Shown: positions 8,980-17,871, numbered from the stretch's first letter. The stretch: DNA of 64,000 nucleotides from Sphingomonas carotinifaciens (GCF_009789535.1 NZ_WSUT01000005.1:2866001-2930000), one strand, 5' to 3'. A program made the numbers and translations. Notes: generated by a model from the letters alone, not told the origin.

Positions 8980-9183
8980 TCACGCCGGCGCGACGCCGTC
9001 TGCATCGACCAGATCGTCGCCGACCAGCGTGCCGACAAGCCGCACCCGCTTCTCCACCAGATCGACCGGTGTACGCGGCAGCGCCAGCAGATAGCGGCCG
9101 CCGAGATCACGCCGCAGGTAGAAGCCACCGCCATCGCGGATCAGCATGCCCGTTTCGTCGATCCGTGTTCCGATAACAGCCAT
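8980..9183 (-). CDS. DUF5818 domain protein
   Basis: 67 aa. The sequence has GTRIDETGMLIRDGGGFYLR, then LPRTPVDLVEKRVRLVGTLVGDD. This is the small OB-fold-like, all-beta DUF5818 family common in sphingomonads, of unknown function. It has no signal peptide and is probably cytosolic. It sits about 105 bp upstream of the HU gene on the same strand, and diverges from mucR across about 147 bp. Confidence 0.8.
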   Translation of the reverse strand: MAVIGTRIDETGMLIRDGGGFYLRRDLGGRYLLALPRTPVDLVEKRVRLVGTLVGDDLVDADGVAPA

Positions 9184-9330
9184 GCCCCCGCCTTATCCCA
9201 ATCGCGGGCATCAGCAAAGCCGCGGCCCAATCCTGTCGCATTCTGACAAAAACTCTTCGCAAAACACTTGCTTAGCTTGAGATTGTAATTAACTCGACCC
9301 AATCGAACTCCCACGATGCAAGGACTTGAT

Positions 9331-9822
9331 ATGGCGGACGACGTGTTCAACACGGTAGAATTGGCAACGGAACTGACGGTCGCCTGGCTTGGCAATTCCA
9401 ACACGCGGGTTTCGGCGGAAGACGTGCCGGCCTTCTTGCGCACGATGCACGACACGGTGGCACAGCTTGCCAGCGGCACGGTGCAGGATACCGCGCAGCC
9501 GGACACGCAGGACTATACGCCCGCCGTTTCGGTGCGAAAGTCGCTCGCGTCGAAGGATCACATCATCTCGATGATCGACGGCAAGCCTTACAAGACGCTG
9601 CGCCGCCACCTGAAGACCAACGGGCTGACGCCGGAAGCCTATCGCGAACGCTTCGGCCTGAAGCCGGATTATCCGATGGTTGCCGAGACCTATTCGGAAA
9701 GCCGCCGCGCCATGGCCCACAAGATCGGCCTTGGTCGCAAGGCCGGCGCCGCTCCTGCGCGCAAGCCGAAGAATGCCAGCGAGGCCAAGGCCGCGGCCCA
9801 GGCGCATCTGACCGGCGAATAA
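9331..9822 (+). CDS. MucR/Ros family transcriptional regulator
   Basis: 163 aa from ATG 9331, preceded by AAGGA at 6 bp; an in-frame ATG at 9316 lacks such a site. N-terminal helical part (about 1-55), then the Ros/MucR DNA-binding core with DGKPYKTLRRHLKTNGLTPE and YRERFGLKPDYPMV, ending in a Lys/Ala-rich tail. The first two Cys of the classical C2H2 finger are replaced (IISMIDG), as in zinc-less Ros/MucR homologues. Relatives repress exopolysaccharide, motility and cell-cycle genes by oligomeric binding to AT-rich DNA. The 10.5-10.7 kb AT-rich stretch nearby is a conceivable target, but that is inference. Confidence 0.92.
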   Translation: MADDVFNTVELATELTVAWLGNSNTRVSAEDVPAFLRTMHDTVAQLASGTVQDTAQPDTQDYTPAVSVRKSLASKDHIISMIDGKPYKTLRRHLKTNGLTPEAYRERFGLKPDYPMVAETYSESRRAMAHKIGLGRKAGAAPARKPKNASEAKAAAQAHLTGE

Positions 9823-9835
9823 ACCGCGTCGCGAC

Positions 9836-9870
9836 GGTGGCGGGGTCGGCGGCTGCCGAACCCCGCCACC
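9836..9870. terminator. Terminator hairpin after mucR-like gene
   Basis: An 11-bp stem (GGTGGCGGGGT / ACCCCGCCACC) encloses a second small inverted repeat (CGGC/GCCG). It lies between the convergent mucR-like and unknown genes. Confidence 0.65.
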
Positions 9871-9884
9871 GCCGGGCGGCACGA

Positions 9885-10175
9885 TCATCCTGGCAGCAGC
9901 GACCGCGCCTCTTCGCTGGAGGGCAGGTCCGTGTCGCGGTCCGGGCCGACCGGTTTCGCCCTCAGCCCGCGCAACGCGATCGCCTCGGCGCTTTGCAGGA
10001 GCGCGATGGATTCGCGGATCGCGCGCAAGGCGGCGGACGGATCCGCCCAGCATCCGTCACCCCTGAAGATCGAACCGTCGAAATGGCTCAGCACATCCAG
10101 AGCCGTGTCGACCTTTTCGGTCGCCAACTCATGATCTTCCGCCAAATCGGTGTGACAGTTGCTGCGCATCATCAT
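9885..10175 (-). CDS. Unknown small protein, helical
   Basis: 96 aa from an ATG cluster at 10175 (MMMRSNCHTDLAEDHELATE). The frame is open up to another ATG at 10298, which would give 137 aa with a less protein-like N-terminus. The region from LATEKVDTALDVLSHFDG to ALRAIRESIALLQSAEAIAL looks like two amphipathic helices separated by a Gly/Trp-containing loop. I do not recognise a named family, though it resembles short hypothetical proteins of sphingomonads. No signal peptide. It follows the 59-aa gene on the same strand and converges with mucR. Confidence 0.5.
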   Translation of the reverse strand: MMMRSNCHTDLAEDHELATEKVDTALDVLSHFDGSIFRGDGCWADPSAALRAIRESIALLQSAEAIALRGLRAKPVGPDRDTDLPSSEEARSLLPG

Positions 10176-10298
10176 GAACACGCTCTTGCTTTCGCTGGCT
10201 GCGCTGATCCGCAAGCCATGATGTCCTGAGGTCTTGCCAGCGTCCTGCAGAGCAATCCCTGAACAGAATGCCTGGATCCGGTCCGGACTCCGCAACAT

Positions 10299-10478
10299 TC
10301 AGGCGGCCGCCGACGTCGCGACAGCGGTCAATGACCCCGTGTCGAGCGTACCGGAACGGGGCCCGAGAATCAGATCGATCGCCAACTGTACGTGACATGC
10401 CGTCACATCGCTCGACTCCGCGTCGAGGATCGACAACGCTTTGCGCAGATGCGCGACGGCGACGTCACGACTTGCCAT
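10299..10478 (-). CDS. Short unknown protein, 59 aa
   Basis: ATG 10478 is preceded by a strong GGAGGA about 12 bp upstream. The product starts MASRDVAVAHLRKALSILDA and continues with a helix (VTACHVQLAIDLIL), ending in SAAA. Its TGA stop is followed at once by an ATG that is in the same frame and open into the next unknown gene, so the two may be coupled or may once have been one gene. It is a plausible small helical protein; no family recognised. Confidence 0.5.
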   Translation of the reverse strand: MASRDVAVAHLRKALSILDAESSDVTACHVQLAIDLILGPRSGTLDTGSLTAVATSAAA

Positions 10479-10499
10479 TTCTTGGATGCTCCTCCGTCC

Positions 10500-10744
10500 G
10501 ACGATTGCCCCAAAATGGCAATCGATATTAGACTTTTAAAGCAAATCAGGGTGCCATTGAAGACGAAAACCGAGAAAAGTTAGACAAAATCAACGGTTTA
10601 CAGTTATCGATCGAAATGGTGGTAAACACGTCTTCGCAATTTTGACATGGTAGCCGTTCGCCACCTCGTCACCATTGCGGAGACGTTATGAAAGCCTTCG
10701 CAATCTTTGCATGACAACCTGTCTCAGTGGTGCATATATATCGC
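10500..10744 (+). promoter_or_regulatory. AT-rich intergenic region with a pair of 19-bp direct repeats upstream of araC-type gene
   Basis: This 245-bp stretch is clearly more AT-rich than its surroundings. Imperfect direct repeats CTTCGCAATTTTGACATGG (10632-10650) and CTTCGCAATCTTTGCATGA (10696-10714) are 64 bp apart, about six helical turns. The second ends about 30 bp before the AraC start. They may be binding sites for that AraC protein or for MucR. Confidence 0.4.
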
Positions 10745-11761
10745 ATGTCAAGTAAGATCGGCAGCTGCAGGATTGATGCTCATGGGGTGGATAACGAGGT
10801 GGCGACGGGCTGGCGGCCGCAAGCCGGCTTCACTCACAGCGTCACCAGCCCCGACCAGTTGGAACGCCTGAACGCGAGCGGCGGCATCGCGGTCAGCTTT
10901 GCGACTCAGGGCCGAAGCGTCCATCTGGCTTTTCAGGGCAGCCAGAGCGAAACCCTCAGTGTCTGGGAAACCCAGAGCCGGACCGGCTTCATCACCAGCC
11001 CGATGATGACGGCCGAACTCGTCACGATCCGGTTCGTCGAGACCGGAGCCATGGTAAGAATCAACCAGAACGGGGCGGACGTCATCGTAAGCCCTGCACA
11101 GGCGCTGCTCACCTCATTCGACGTGATGCGGCGTGAACAGGCCACGCCGGGTTTTTCCGCGATCAGCGCGACCGTCAGCCGCAGTGCCGTTCTGGACGCC
11201 TGCCGTGCGCTGTTCGGCGCAGAGACGACGATGCTGCCGCAATTCGAAACGGTGGTCGATCTCGATACCACCGGTTTGCGCGCCGTGCGCTCCACGGTAA
11301 CCGCCCTGCGCCAGCATCTGTCAACAGCGGCAGGCCCGATCGACCTGATGCTTCCCTTGTTGCAGGAGGTGCTGCTCTATCAACTCGCCGCAAGCTGGCC
11401 GATGATCGGCACCGGACCCTCTTTGCACATTCCCACCGCGACCGGCCGCGCGGTCCGACAGGCGATCGATTACATCGAAGCGCATCTGCGTGAGCGGATC
11501 GCCATCCGTGATCTGGCCGAAGCCGTCGGCATCAGCGTGCGTGCGCTGCAAATCGCCTTCAAGCAGCAGATGGGCTGCACGCCGATCAACTACATCATCG
11601 CACGGCGTCTCGACCGGGTGCATGCGCAACTTCGCCTCTCCGAAAACGAGACGATCCGTCAGGTGGCCGCGAGTTGGGGGTTCGTCCACATGAGCGACTT
11701 CGCCAAACGCTATCGTGAGCGGTTCGGACATCTGCCGAGCAGCCGCCGTGCCGGTGGCTGA
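10745..11761 (+). CDS. AraC family transcriptional regulator
   Basis: 338 aa from ATG 10745 (MSSKIGS); a GTG 18 bp earlier is an alternative. The N-terminal half (about 1-210) is a ligand/dimerisation region with beta character and no confident family name. The C-terminal 100 residues are the two-helix-turn-helix AraC domain: AVRQAIDYIEAHLRERIAIR, DLAEAVGISVRALQIAFKQQ and IRQVAASWGFVHMSDFAKRY, followed by the usual RERFGHLPS ending. It lies 155 bp upstream of, and in the same direction as, a heme-type TonB receptor, so it may control that receptor in response to an imported ligand. Direct repeats in front suggest autoregulation. Confidence 0.88.
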   Translation: MSSKIGSCRIDAHGVDNEVATGWRPQAGFTHSVTSPDQLERLNASGGIAVSFATQGRSVHLAFQGSQSETLSVWETQSRTGFITSPMMTAELVTIRFVETGAMVRINQNGADVIVSPAQALLTSFDVMRREQATPGFSAISATVSRSAVLDACRALFGAETTMLPQFETVVDLDTTGLRAVRSTVTALRQHLSTAAGPIDLMLPLLQEVLLYQLAASWPMIGTGPSLHIPTATGRAVRQAIDYIEAHLRERIAIRDLAEAVGISVRALQIAFKQQMGCTPINYIIARRLDRVHAQLRLSENETIRQVAASWGFVHMSDFAKRYRERFGHLPSSRRAGG

Positions 11762-11874
11762 TCCCCCCAATCACGGATACGGCAGAAATAGCCCTCCAGG
11801 CGACGTCCACTCATAGCCGGTTACGACCAGCGGGGGCGGCCACCCGCAAAGTAGCGTCAAAAAATCTTGCTAGT

Positions 11875-11893
11875 GATAGTGATTCTCATTACC
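11875..11893 (+). promoter_or_regulatory. Fur box upstream of heme-type TonB receptor
   Basis: GATAGTGATTCTCATTACC matches the 19-bp Fur consensus (GATAATGATAATCATTATC) at 15 of 19 positions. It lies 23 bp before the receptor start codon. It predicts iron repression of the receptor and DUF6607 gene. Confidence 0.75.
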
Positions 11894-11916
11894 TGATTGG
11901 GAAAGGGGAAGGCACT

Positions 11917-14154
11917 ATGAACCATGCGTACCTCCTGCACGGCACGGCCGTTGCGGGACTCATTCTTGCGGCTCCGCCAGTTGCGGCACAGGTTGTTCAG
12001 CCGAGCGCGAATGAAGAAACCGGTGCGGAGATCACCGTGACCGCCACGCGCAGCGAGAAACGGGTCGAAGACGTGCCGCAGACCGTATCGGTCATTGACG
12101 CAAAGACGATCGACGACCGGCTGATCACCGACATCAAGGATCTGGTCCGCTACGAACCTGGCGTCGCGGTGCGCCGTGCACCGGCACGCTTCACCGCGGC
12201 GGGCGCCGCTACGGGTCGCGACCGCAACAGCGGCTTCAACATCCGCGGGCTGGAGGGCAACCGCGTTCTTATCACCGTCGACGGCGTGCGGGTACCGGAC
12301 GCCTTCAGCTTCGGCGCGCAGTCGGTGGGACGCGGCGACTATGTCGATCTCGATCTCGTTCGCTCGGTAGAGATATTGCGTGGCCCGGCATCCGCCCTTT
12401 ACGGAAGCGACGGCGTCGCAGGCGCGGTCAGCTTCATCACGAAGGACCCGCAGGATTTCCTGCGCGGCGGCGATCAGGTCGGCGGCGGCCTGCGCCTCGG
12501 CTATGACGGATCGGACGATAGCTGGACCAAGGGTTTCGTGCTTGCCGGTCAGCAGGGCGACGTGCAGACGATGCTCGCCTATACCCGCCGCGACGGTCAT
12601 GCGCTGAACAACAAGGGCCGCAACGACAGCGCCGACACCGACCGCACCACCCCCAATCCGCAGGATATCGAATCCGACGCATTGCTGGCGCGGATCGTCT
12701 GGACGCCGGACGACCACAGCCGGGTGCGCGCGACTTATGAACGCTTTGGCTCGGTGGTTAAAACCGACGTGCTGAGCGCGATCACCAAGCCCTCCGCCGC
12801 CGGCCTGTTGGCCCCCACCGCCGTTCGCAGCCTGCACGCACGCGACACCGCGGCGCGCGACCGCGGCACGATCGATTATCGTTATACCGGAGACGGCATC
12901 GTCAGCGGCATCCGCGCCGCCGCCTTCGTTCAGGACAGCGGCACTGTGCAGACCGGTTGGGAGGATCGGAACACAGCGGTGGATCGCATCCGCATCAACG
13001 CCTTCGACAACCGGGTTTATGGCGGCACGCTGCAACTGGAAAGCCGCGCCGCGACCGGCCCCCTCACGCATCTGTTCGCCTATGGCGCGGATTATTCGCA
13101 TACCCGCCAGACGGGTGTGCGCGACGGCACCGTGCCGCCGGCGGGCGAAACCTATCCCACGCGCGCATTCCCTACCACCGATTACACGCTGTTCGGGCTG
13201 TTCGTGCAGGACGAGATCGCGATCGCCGACGGGTTGCTGACGCTGTTTTCCGCGATCCGCTACGACCATTACCGGCTGGACCCGCGTACTGATCCGCTGT
13301 TCACCGGCTTTGTCCCGCGCGGTCAGTCCGGATCGAAATGGACGCCGCGGATCGGCGCGGTGGCGAAGCTGACCGAGATGGTACGGCTGTTCGCCAATTA
13401 TGGCCAAGGCTTCAAGCCGCCCGAGCCGAACCAGGTAAACAACGGCTTCGCCAATCTTGCCCAGGCCTATCGCTCGATCCCCAATCCCGACCTGAAGCCG
13501 GAAACGAGTCGCAGCGTTGAGGGCGGCATCCGCCTGAACGGCGCCCGCTGGTCGCTCAGCGGCACCGCCTTTCGCAGCCATTTCCGCAACTTCATCGACC
13601 AGCAACAGGTCGGCGGGCAGTTCGGAAACTTTGCCGATCCGGCGACCTTCCAGTTCGTCAACTGGAACCGGGTCCGGATCGAGGGGCTGGAAGCGCGTGG
13701 CGAGGCCCGCCTGCCGGTCGGCGTCGGCATCCGCGCGGCGGTATCCTATGCCAAGGGCACGATGCGGACCAACGGTATCGCCGGCACGCGGCCGCTCGAC
13801 AGTATCGAGCCGGTCAAGCTGGTGGCAGGCCTGTTCTACCAGCCGGACGGCGGCCCGTTTCGTGCCGAAGTCGTTGCCACCCATTCGGCGGGCAAGGACC
13901 TGTCCGACACCAACAACACCTGCAACACGGCGACCACCACCTGCTTCACGCCGGACGGCTTCTGGGTGTTCGACGCCACCGCCTCGCTGCGCGTCATGGA
14001 GCGCGCGACGCTGCGGGTGGGCGTCTTCAACATCACCGACCGCCGGTATTTCTGGTGGAGTGACGTGCGCGGCGTGGCTGCCACCTCCACCATCCGTGAC
14101 GCCTTTTCGCAGCCGGGCCGCAACGCCGGCGCCTCCCTGTCCTTCAGCTTCTAG
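11917..14154 (+). CDS. TonB-dependent hemoglobin/transferrin/lactoferrin-type receptor
   Basis: 745 aa. The signal peptide is cleaved near VAAQ (about 22-25) and a TonB-box-like EITVTATRSEK follows. The plug (about 40-170) contains VRYEPGVAVRR, GFNIRGLEGNRVLITVDGV and VEILRGPASALYGSDGVAGAV. The barrel has family motifs KWTPRIGAVAKLTE, FANYGQGFKPPEPNQVNN and a terminal SLSFSF. This is the TonB-hemoglobin receptor type, predicted to take heme or iron from carriers across the outer membrane. AGGGGAAGG precedes the ATG, and a Fur box sits just upstream. The next gene (DUF6607) starts 12 bp after the stop, making an operon. Confidence 0.95.
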   Translation: MNHAYLLHGTAVAGLILAAPPVAAQVVQPSANEETGAEITVTATRSEKRVEDVPQTVSVIDAKTIDDRLITDIKDLVRYEPGVAVRRAPARFTAAGAATGRDRNSGFNIRGLEGNRVLITVDGVRVPDAFSFGAQSVGRGDYVDLDLVRSVEILRGPASALYGSDGVAGAVSFITKDPQDFLRGGDQVGGGLRLGYDGSDDSWTKGFVLAGQQGDVQTMLAYTRRDGHALNNKGRNDSADTDRTTPNPQDIESDALLARIVWTPDDHSRVRATYERFGSVVKTDVLSAITKPSAAGLLAPTAVRSLHARDTAARDRGTIDYRYTGDGIVSGIRAAAFVQDSGTVQTGWEDRNTAVDRIRINAFDNRVYGGTLQLESRAATGPLTHLFAYGADYSHTRQTGVRDGTVPPAGETYPTRAFPTTDYTLFGLFVQDEIAIADGLLTLFSAIRYDHYRLDPRTDPLFTGFVPRGQSGSKWTPRIGAVAKLTEMVRLFANYGQGFKPPEPNQVNNGFANLAQAYRSIPNPDLKPETSRSVEGGIRLNGARWSLSGTAFRSHFRNFIDQQQVGGQFGNFADPATFQFVNWNRVRIEGLEARGEARLPVGVGIRAAVSYAKGTMRTNGIAGTRPLDSIEPVKLVAGLFYQPDGGPFRAEVVATHSAGKDLSDTNNTCNTATTTCFTPDGFWVFDATASLRVMERATLRVGVFNITDRRYFWWSDVRGVAATSTIRDAFSQPGRNAGASLSFSF

Positions 14155-14166
14155 AGGATCGTCCCG

Positions 14167-15120
14167 ATGACCCGCTTCCCACTTGCGTTCGCGCTCGCCG
14201 TTTCTCCCTTTGCGCTTGCCGCCTCTGCCACCGCCCAGACCGAACAGGCCCGATATGCCGACCGCGCCCGCGACCATGCCGCGATCATGGCGATGGCCGG
14301 CACCTTCAAGGTGACGTTCGACATGCGCGAAACGACGCCGCTCGTCGCCGGCTACACCCCCTACCCGGCCAAGCTCAGCGGCGGCCACGAAGTCGTCCGC
14401 GCGATCGTCGATACGCCCGACCACATCGTGCTGCAGCACCTGCTGGTGGTCGGCGACGGCAATGGCCAGACGATGGTGGTGAAGCATTGGCGGCAGGACT
14501 GGACGTACCAGCCGGCCAGCGTGCTCACCTATGTCGCACCCGGTCGATGGCGCTTGCGCCCGGTGGCGGAGCGGGAGCGTCGCGGCGCTTGGTCGCAGAC
14601 CGTGTGGCAGACCGACGACTCGCCGCGCTACGGCGCGATCGGCCGCTGGCGATATGATGACGGCGCCACCCGCTGGACCAGCGAGGAAACGCGCCGCCCG
14701 CTCGCACGCCGCGATGCGACGCGCGGCGTACCCTATGACCATTATCTCGGCACCAATCGCCACGTCCTGACGCCAAGCGGCTGGGTCCATGAACAGGATA
14801 ACGCCAAGATCGGCAGCAAGGATGGGCGCGCCACCACCTTTGTTCACGAATATGTGGTCAATACCTATGTCCCCGCCACCGATTTCCGGACCGCCGCCGC
14901 CGATGACTATTGGGCGCGGACCCGAGATTACTGGGCGACCGTGCGTGCCGCATGGGACGCGCGGATCGCGGCCCAGGACGGCCTGACGCTGGGCGAGGTC
15001 GCCGACACCGGATCGGTTACCGCGCACGAACTGATGCTGCTCGCCGACGATATCCGCTCGGGCGAGGCGACGACCGCTAGCGCCGCGGAACAGGCAAAGG
15101 CGTTGATCCGCAAGGATTGA
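14167..15120 (+). CDS. DUF6607 family exported protein
   Basis: 317 aa. The signal peptide (about 1-22, AATAQ-like cleavage) is followed by a beta-rich domain: YADRARDHAAIMAMAGTFKV near the N-terminus, then Trp/Tyr-rich segments HWRQDWTYQP and TVWQTDDSPRYGAIGRW, and PYDHYLGTNRH. I recognise DUF6607, repeatedly found beside Fur-controlled TonB receptors and otherwise uncharacterised. The 12-bp spacing from the receptor and shared Fur box imply iron-regulated co-expression. A periplasmic heme/iron handling role is inference. Followed by a bidirectional hairpin. Confidence 0.85.
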   Translation: MTRFPLAFALAVSPFALAASATAQTEQARYADRARDHAAIMAMAGTFKVTFDMRETTPLVAGYTPYPAKLSGGHEVVRAIVDTPDHIVLQHLLVVGDGNGQTMVVKHWRQDWTYQPASVLTYVAPGRWRLRPVAERERRGAWSQTVWQTDDSPRYGAIGRWRYDDGATRWTSEETRRPLARRDATRGVPYDHYLGTNRHVLTPSGWVHEQDNAKIGSKDGRATTFVHEYVVNTYVPATDFRTAAADDYWARTRDYWATVRAAWDARIAAQDGLTLGEVADTGSVTAHELMLLADDIRSGEATTASAAEQAKALIRKD

Positions 15121-15127
15121 GGCCGCC

Positions 15128-15167
15128 GCCACCGCTCGGCCACGAACCGGTCGGCCCGAGCGGTGGC
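15128..15167. terminator. Bidirectional hairpin between convergent genes
   Basis: GCCACCGCTCGG pairs perfectly with CCGAGCGGTGGC across a 16-nt loop, in the gap between the DUF6607 gene and the convergent TonB receptor. Confidence 0.65.
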
Positions 15168-15190
15168 GAAACCCTCGCCCCTATCGGGCG

Positions 15191-17215
15191 TCAGAAGCGC
15201 GCCCGCACCGCCGCGAACAGGCTGCGCGGATCGGCGGGCGCGTGCAGCCGCTGGGCCCCGTCGAACCAGACATATTCATAACGGTCGTTGGTCAGGTTGC
15301 GGATCTGCGTCGACACCTCGATCGCCTTGGTCAGCCGATAGGCGATCTCGGCGGTGACCTGGAAATAATCGCCATAGCGCCCCTGACTGTTCGCCGTGTT
15401 CAGTTCGTAGGCGGACTGACCATTGCCCCATAGCGAAGCGCGCCATGGGAGCGCCGCCGGCGCCCATTCGATGCCGGCGGTGTAGACGTTGCGGGGAACG
15501 TGATCGATCTCGTTCCCGGCGGTCAGCGGCGCGGCGGGATCGGCGACGCGGATCACCGCCTTCTGGTGCGACCAGCTTGCCCAAACCGAGAGGCCCGGTA
15601 CCGGCTGCACGTTTGCCTCCAGGTCGAAGCCGCGGCGGCGGGTTTCGCCGAGATTGTCGAATTCGCCCGACGGATCGTTCAGGCGCCGGCGCAATTCGCC
15701 GCTGGCGGTCTGCTGCCACACCGCCGCGCGCGCGGTCAGCCAGCGGCCCTTTGCAAGCCTTATCCCGGCCTCGACACCTTCGTTGATCGACGCGTCGAGG
15801 TCGCGGACCCGCGGCGGCACGACGAACGTGCCCGAGCCGGCACCGATCTGAAAGGTGCGGCCGAGATTGCCATAGGCGGTAATGCCTGTGGCCGGCGTTA
15901 GCGCCACCGACAGCTTGGGCTGGCTGATCGTGCCATAGTCGTTGAGGGGGTAGCTGACCCCGTTCAGCCGGTTGGTGAAGGTGCCGCCGACCCGGTCGAT
16001 CCGCCACGCCGGCGTCACCGTCAGCCAGCGCACCGGCGTCACGATCGCCTGCACATAGGCGCCACCGACCGTCAGGTCGAAATCCTGGTCGCGCGTTGCC
16101 GCCACGATGGTGCGGCGGTCGGTGGTCCAGCGCAAACTCCGGTTGTGCTGCCACTGCACATCGCCGCCCGCCTCCGCCATCAGCCAGTCGGCGGCATGCC
16201 AATGAAGGCCGGTGACGACGCCATATTGCTGCTCGTCGGTCAGCCGCTGCTGCTGCGCGACATCGGCGGAGAAGCGGACATAGCGATTGTCGTCGATGCT
16301 GTTGGCATAGCCGACCGCGGTCAGCGACAGGCGGGCGGCAAGATCGGCATCGAGATGCAGGCTGTATTGCGACAAGCGGCGCGTGCCGCCATCGGTTTCC
16401 GACACCGCATAGGACCGGCGCCGGTCGCGATACGCGTCGGCATCGGTCAGATAGCCGGGCTCCTCCGCCGCCGCGCGGCTGTGGCGGACGATCGCCCCGA
16501 GCTTGGCCGGCCCAAGGTCGTAGAACCACTTGCCCGCGAAGTTCAGCCGGTCGAGACCGGCATGGTCGCGGTATCCGCCGGTCCGGCGATAGGCGAACAG
16601 GTAGTTCTGGCTCAGCCGGCCACCCTCCACCCCGGCCGAGAGCTGCGCGTCCCGGGTGCCGAACGCGCCGGCGATGCCGCGCGCGTCGAGATAGGTGCTG
16701 CCGGTACGCGTCCTGACGTTCGCGCTGCCGGCGATGGCGTGGAGGCCCCAGCGCGGGTCGGACGTGCCGCGCACCAGTTCGACCGAGGCAATGTCGAGCG
16801 GCGACACCATGTCGATGAAGTCCATCCGCCCGGCATTGTCGTTGGACGGCACACCATCGATCAGCAGCTTGACGGCGTTGATCTCGCCCTCGCCGTTAAA
16901 GCCGCGGATCGAGAAGCGGCCGGAGGTCGTACCCTGGTTGAAATCGGTCAGCAGCACGCCCGGCAGCCGCGCGAACAGCTCCCACGCATTGTCGACATTC
17001 TGGCGCTGCGCCACATCGCCGCCGAGCACGTCGACCGAGGACAGCACGTTGGCGGTCGATCGCGCCATCGCGCTCGCGGTGACGACGATCTCGCCTCCGC
17101 CGATCGCCACCTGCGTATCGGGCCGGGTGGTGGACGCCTCACGCTCCTGCGCGACGGCGGCCGTGGACAGCAGCAGGCAGGATGCCGCGCCTGTCAGACG
17201 ATGAACTCGAAACAT
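15191..17215 (-). CDS. TonB-dependent receptor
   Basis: 674 aa from ATG 17215 (MFRVHRLTGA), with GGGGA upstream. The frame is open far upstream but without a signal peptide. The signal sequence ends at AVAQ and TonB-box-like EIVVTASAMA follows. The plug has ELFARLPGVLLTDFNQG, FSIRGFNGEGEINAVKLLID, and VELVRGTSDPRWGLHAIAGS in place of the usual R-G-P. The barrel ends with LTNDRYEYVWFDG and a terminal Phe. Small barrels of this type import siderophores, vitamins or metals. The ligand is unknown; a DUF2946-like metal-associated protein gene lies upstream on the same strand, which hints at copper or cobalt. Confidence 0.92.
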   Translation of the reverse strand: MFRVHRLTGAASCLLLSTAAVAQEREASTTRPDTQVAIGGGEIVVTASAMARSTANVLSSVDVLGGDVAQRQNVDNAWELFARLPGVLLTDFNQGTTSGRFSIRGFNGEGEINAVKLLIDGVPSNDNAGRMDFIDMVSPLDIASVELVRGTSDPRWGLHAIAGSANVRTRTGSTYLDARGIAGAFGTRDAQLSAGVEGGRLSQNYLFAYRRTGGYRDHAGLDRLNFAGKWFYDLGPAKLGAIVRHSRAAAEEPGYLTDADAYRDRRRSYAVSETDGGTRRLSQYSLHLDADLAARLSLTAVGYANSIDDNRYVRFSADVAQQQRLTDEQQYGVVTGLHWHAADWLMAEAGGDVQWQHNRSLRWTTDRRTIVAATRDQDFDLTVGGAYVQAIVTPVRWLTVTPAWRIDRVGGTFTNRLNGVSYPLNDYGTISQPKLSVALTPATGITAYGNLGRTFQIGAGSGTFVVPPRVRDLDASINEGVEAGIRLAKGRWLTARAAVWQQTASGELRRRLNDPSGEFDNLGETRRRGFDLEANVQPVPGLSVWASWSHQKAVIRVADPAAPLTAGNEIDHVPRNVYTAGIEWAPAALPWRASLWGNGQSAYELNTANSQGRYGDYFQVTAEIAYRLTKAIEVSTQIRNLTNDRYEYVWFDGAQRLHAPADPRSLFAAVRARF

Positions 17216-17363
17216 GCCATTCCCCACATTCCGGCCAGAGCGAACATGGCCGGGATCCGGCGCCGCATGCCCGCCGAAACGTCGCGGGCGCGCACCGCGC
17301 GTGCGGGCCGGATCACATGAAAGCCAGCGGCCGCGTCTGGTCAGACCGGGCGATCCGCAGTTG

Positions 17364-17789
17364 TCAGTCGAGGGGGAGCGGAGGGCCGCGCAGGGGCGGC
17401 CGTAGATGGTGCGCGGATCGATGAACGCGCCGCGGCGCCGGGAGCAGCGCCATCGCCGCCACGACGGCAAGCGCGGCCACCAGCACGACCGGATCGACGG
17501 CGCCGAGCATCTGCGCCGACAGGCCCGCATAGGCGCATGGCATCTCGGACTTGCCATGGTCCTTCGATGGCCCTTGCTCGGGCGCCGTGTCATGCATCGC
17601 CGCCATGGCGCCGTCACCGGCCGGCATCGTCATCATCGGTGCCGCGCTCGGGCAGATGACGATGCCGAGCGCCCCGTGATCGTTCCCGATCATGTACCCG
17701 GTCGGCACCAGTAGCTTCAGCAGCAAAGCCGCCGCGCAGATCAGCACGGCAAGACAGCGTTGCGCCAGAAGATGCCGGACGGCGATCAC
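17364..17789 (-). CDS. DUF2946-like small membrane/exported protein
   Basis: 141 aa. An N-terminal hydrophobic segment (about 12-32) is followed by a Met/His/Asp-rich region (CPSAAPMMTMPAGDG, AMHDTAP, KDHGKSEMPCAYAG) and a second hydrophobic stretch (about 95-115). The Cys-Pro ... Met/His ... Cys pattern fits DUF2946-type proteins that sit next to TonB receptors for copper-type ligands. Metal binding is plausible but unproven. It is 148 bp upstream of the TonB receptor on the same strand, so both may form one transcript. Confidence 0.6.
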   Translation of the reverse strand: MIAVRHLLAQRCLAVLICAAALLLKLLVPTGYMIGNDHGALGIVICPSAAPMMTMPAGDGAMAAMHDTAPEQGPSKDHGKSEMPCAYAGLSAQMLGAVDPVVLVAALAVVAAMALLPAPRRVHRSAHHLRPPLRGPPLPLD

Positions 17790-17871
17790 GCTGGCGGGTT
17801 ATCGTCGATGCCGGCCGGTGTCACTTGGGCATTTGCGCCCGGTCTGCCGCCGCCGCCGATACCCGCCCTGT

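Noticed and set aside
11760..11818. Possible degenerate element copy after the AraC stop
   Set aside because: GACGTCCACTCATAGCC recalls the last block, but the first blocks do not match at the required distance.
11857..15132. Minus-strand open frame of about 1090 codons
   Set aside because: Antisense shadow of the heme receptor and DUF6607 genes; no family motif.
15191..17617. 808-codon version of the TonB receptor
   Set aside because: The first 134 codons are Arg-rich antisense-like sequence without a signal peptide and overlap the DUF2946-like gene.
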